Below, piece after piece: positions 5,523 to 6,879 of a DNA stretch of 6,879 nt. The stretch is from Planctomycetales bacterium (GTDB lineage: Bacteria; Planctomycetota; Planctomycetia; Planctomycetales; Planctomycetaceae), in NCBI GenBank assembly GCA_020050375.1, contig JAGVKR010000502.1:1-6879 (forward strand). Reading direction: 5' to 3'. The notes beneath the pieces are model-generated. The model was not told the DNA's origin. It did not search any database and saw only the letters and a program-made list of their open reading frames with translations. Position 1 is the first letter of the stretch. Every line of letters starts with the position of its first letter. A program made the position numbers and the translations under genes.

Positions 5523-6326
5523 ATGAAAGCCGCCGCCCTTCGCAAATTTCGCCAGAAGCTCGCCGCCGATCAGCCGGTGTACGGGCTGTGGAACACGCTC
5601 GAATCGGCCAGCATCACCGAGATGGCGGTCGCGCTCGGGCTCGACTGGGTTGTAATTGACACCGAGCACGGGCACCTCGACTGGAGTGACGTCCTCGAAC
5701 ATGTGCGGGCCACAGTTCGCAGCGACACGATTGCGCTTGTTCGCATCCAGGAGCTCAACGCCGGTTTGATCAAACGGGTCCTCGACATCGGAGCCGACGG
5801 CGTGATCATCCCCTGGGTCGAAACGGTCGAGCAGCTTCGGCATGCGGTGGCATGCGCCCACTATCCCCCCACGGGCATCCGCGGGATGGGAGGCGAACGG
5901 GCCACCGTCTGGAGCCGCTGCATGGCCGAGCACGTCGTTGAAGCCGAGGAGAGTGTGCTCGTCGTCCCAATCATCGAAACAGTCCGTGCGGGTCGGAACA
6001 TCGGTTTGCTGTGCCAGGTGCCGGGGGTCGAGCTGTTCCAGTTCGGCCCGGCCGACTACTCGTCGACCGCCGGGTACGCCGGCCAGTGGGAAGGGCCGGG
6101 AGTCGCGCAGCAACTTCTGGCGATCAAAGATTCGATTCGCCGGCACCGCAAGCAGTGTGGTGTCTTGCCGACGAGCAACGAGAATTTGCTCCAGCGTCGC
6201 GAGCAGGGATTCCGTTTCCTCGGGTTGGGATCGGACGTGGGATTGCTCCTGCGGAGTCTGTCCGGAGCATTGTCGGCGCTCGGCAAAGACGCCAAACTGT
6301 CGACATCGCTGTCGCCGGTGCCGTGA
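5523..6326 (+). CDS. HpcH/HpaI-type class II (metal-dependent) aldolase
   Basis: Starting at ATG 5523, with GGAAG 8 nt upstream (5510-5514), the product is 267 residues, the usual length for HpaI-like aldolases. These cleave 4-hydroxy-2-oxo acids (for example 4-hydroxy-2-oxoheptanedioate, 2-keto-3-deoxy-rhamnonate or 5-keto-4-deoxy-glucarate) to pyruvate and an aldehyde using a divalent metal. Diagnostic residues align well with E. coli HpaI: H49 in IDTEHGHLD (His45), R74 in ALVRIQ (Arg70), metal ligands E152 in VVPIIETV (Glu149) and D178 in FGPADYS (Asp175). ADGVIIPWVET (91-101) and GIRGMGGERA (118-127) are the other conserved barrel segments. Cytoplasmic, no signal peptide. Substrate not assignable. 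A 2-hydroxyacid dehydrogenase lies downstream on the same strand, about 220 bp away across a repeat, which fits a 2-oxo-acid pathway. Confidence 0.93.
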   Translation: MKAAALRKFRQKLAADQPVYGLWNTLESASITEMAVALGLDWVVIDTEHGHLDWSDVLEHVRATVRSDTIALVRIQELNAGLIKRVLDIGADGVIIPWVETVEQLRHAVACAHYPPTGIRGMGGERATVWSRCMAEHVVEAEESVLVVPIIETVRAGRNIGLLCQVPGVELFQFGPADYSSTAGYAGQWEGPGVAQQLLAIKDSIRRHRKQCGVLPTSNENLLQRREQGFRFLGLGSDVGLLLRSLSGALSALGKDAKLSTSLSPVP

Positions 6327-6352
6327 CGGATCGCGGACGCCGCCGGACACGC

Positions 6353-6372
6353 AAAATGGGATTCCGTTTTTT
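6353..6372 (+). terminator. weak terminator-like hairpin after the aldolase gene
   Basis: AAAATGG (6353-6359) can pair with CCGTTTT (6364-6370) across GATT, with one T-G wobble, and the T run continues to 6372. It lies 26 bp beyond the aldolase stop. The stem is short and A/T-rich, so it may be only weakly active or incidental. Confidence 0.3.
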
Positions 6373-6390
6373 CGCACGCCAAAGAACGGG

Positions 6391-6476
6391 AACCACGAAA
6401 AACACGAACTACACGAAAGAAAGAGCGCCACTCCATTGAGCCGTTTGCTTTCGTGTCATTCGTGTATTTCGTGGTT
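6391..6476. repeat. inverted pair of 9-bp-period CACGAA arrays
   Basis: The left arm (6391-6419) contains three 9-bp units each ending CACGAA. The right arm (6448-6476), read in reverse complement, contains the same three units. The 29-bp arms agree at 26 positions. The three mismatches all lie in the two variable bases of units 2 and 3, never in the core. The 28-bp centre (6420-6447) shows no further structure. Arrays of (A/T)(A/C)CACGAA with this inverted layout are frequent between genes in planctomycetes and some other phyla. The element occupies most of the spacer between the aldolase gene and the 2-hydroxyacid dehydrogenase gene. Confidence 0.75.
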
Positions 6477-6549
6477 GTTACCTCTTCCTCGTTGCCGTTG
6501 AGCCGAGAGAAGTCGTGGCGGGTCGTTCGAGAATCTCGTCAGGTGCCAA

Positions 6550-6879
6550 TTGTCGAATTCATCAGATGTCCCATTCCGTGTCGCATTCACCGGCGATTTC
6601 CTCGATGCGACCGGTCAGCCGAAGTATCGCGACTACGGTTTGCCGACATTTGCCGATCAGCCACAGATCGCCCATCGATTGATTACCACGTCGTCTCCCG
6701 AGCTCACGCCTGAACAAGTCGGCGATGCCCACGGCGTCGTCGTGCTGACGCCGCGCGTCACGCGCCGCACCGTTTCCGGCTCGCCGGACCTCCTGGCGAT
6801 CTCCCGCTTCGGCGTCGGTTACGACGCCGTCGACGTGCCGGCCTGCACCGACAACGATGTCCTCGTATTGATCGCCGTC
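6550..6879 (+). CDS. D-isomer-specific 2-hydroxyacid dehydrogenase, N-terminal part (3' partial)
   Basis: An open frame starts after the in-frame stop at 6499-6501 and runs off the right edge; 110 codons are visible from the only plausible start, TTG at 6550, with AGG at 6541-6543 6 nt upstream. The protein begins with a short Ser/Asn stretch. Then come VAFTGDFLD, the substrate-domain fold with GVVVLTPRVTRRTV, and the signature SRFGVGYDAVDVPACTDNDV near residues 84-103. This segment is typical of the N-terminal (substrate) domain of NAD(P)-dependent D-2-hydroxyacid dehydrogenases (phosphoglycerate, glyoxylate/hydroxypyruvate and D-lactate dehydrogenase superfamily), which interconvert 2-hydroxy and 2-oxo acids. 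The Rossmann NAD domain and catalytic Arg/Glu/His lie beyond the window, so the substrate cannot be judged. The aldolase upstream on the same strand suggests a shared oxo-acid pathway. Confidence 0.85.
   Translation, partial: MSNSSDVPFRVAFTGDFLDATGQPKYRDYGLPTFADQPQIAHRLITTSSPELTPEQVGDAHGVVVLTPRVTRRTVSGSPDLLAISRFGVGYDAVDVPACTDNDVLVLIAV

Noticed and set aside
5502..6431. 309-codon minus-strand ORF opposite the aldolase.
   Set aside because: The plus strand encodes all HpaI catalytic residues; the antisense frame is an open shadow that also runs through the repeat-bearing spacer.
6453..6713. 86-codon plus-strand ORF overlapping the start of the dehydrogenase.
   Set aside because: It is out of frame with the clear 2-hydroxyacid dehydrogenase reading, begins inside the CACGAA repeat, and its product is Arg/Ser-rich without motifs.

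Overview
The window (about 60% G+C, no RNA genes or CRISPR array seen) looks like an ordinary chromosomal stretch from a Planctomycetota-type bacterium. That placement is an inference. It rests on short, mostly Shine-Dalgarno-poor genes of unrelated function, GTG/TTG starts, a membrane-anchored acidic protein ending in a DUF11-like beta domain, and spacers filled with palindromic and short-period repeats of the kind familiar from planctomycete genomes.

Layout, left to right. (1) The 3' part of a TIGR00300 / 'LOR-SDH' family protein, the ornithine cyclodeaminase-type domain also found at the C-terminus of cyanobacterial AgrE/ArgZ, runs in from the left edge. (2) A 163-bp MITE-like element with 41-bp G/C-run terminal inverted repeats fills the next spacer, and a plausible promoter follows it. 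(3) Next is a complete M20 metallopeptidase of the ArgE/DapE type with all metal ligands present. (4) A 107-bp spacer element has a central terminator-like hairpin flanked by inverted arrays of 7-bp units. (5) A type II membrane protein follows: basic N-terminus, one transmembrane helix, about 285 residues of acidic disordered linker, and an extracytoplasmic DUF11-like domain. (6) A pair of near-identical small palindromes sits between convergent genes. (7) On the minus strand lie an aldo/keto reductase and, 30 bp downstream, a small HEFAH 'minigluzincin'-like protein, probably one operon. (8) A perfect 7-bp-period array lies upstream of the reductase, in the divergent spacer. (9) On the plus strand come a HpcH/HpaI-type aldolase, a weak hairpin, an inverted pair of 9-bp-period arrays, and the N-terminal part of a D-isomer-specific 2-hydroxyacid dehydrogenase that runs off the right edge.

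Functional links are tentative. The first two enzymes could both act around ornithine (deacylation releasing ornithine, cyclodeamination to proline). The aldolase and the hydroxyacid dehydrogenase would fit 2-oxo-acid / sugar-acid catabolism. Nothing here is a clear defence system or a recognisable new multi-gene system. The most unusual content is in the spacers: five repeat loci of different sequence. Four of them share a design of dyad or tandem units in which a constant core is joined by one or two variable bases, or in which paired bases change together.
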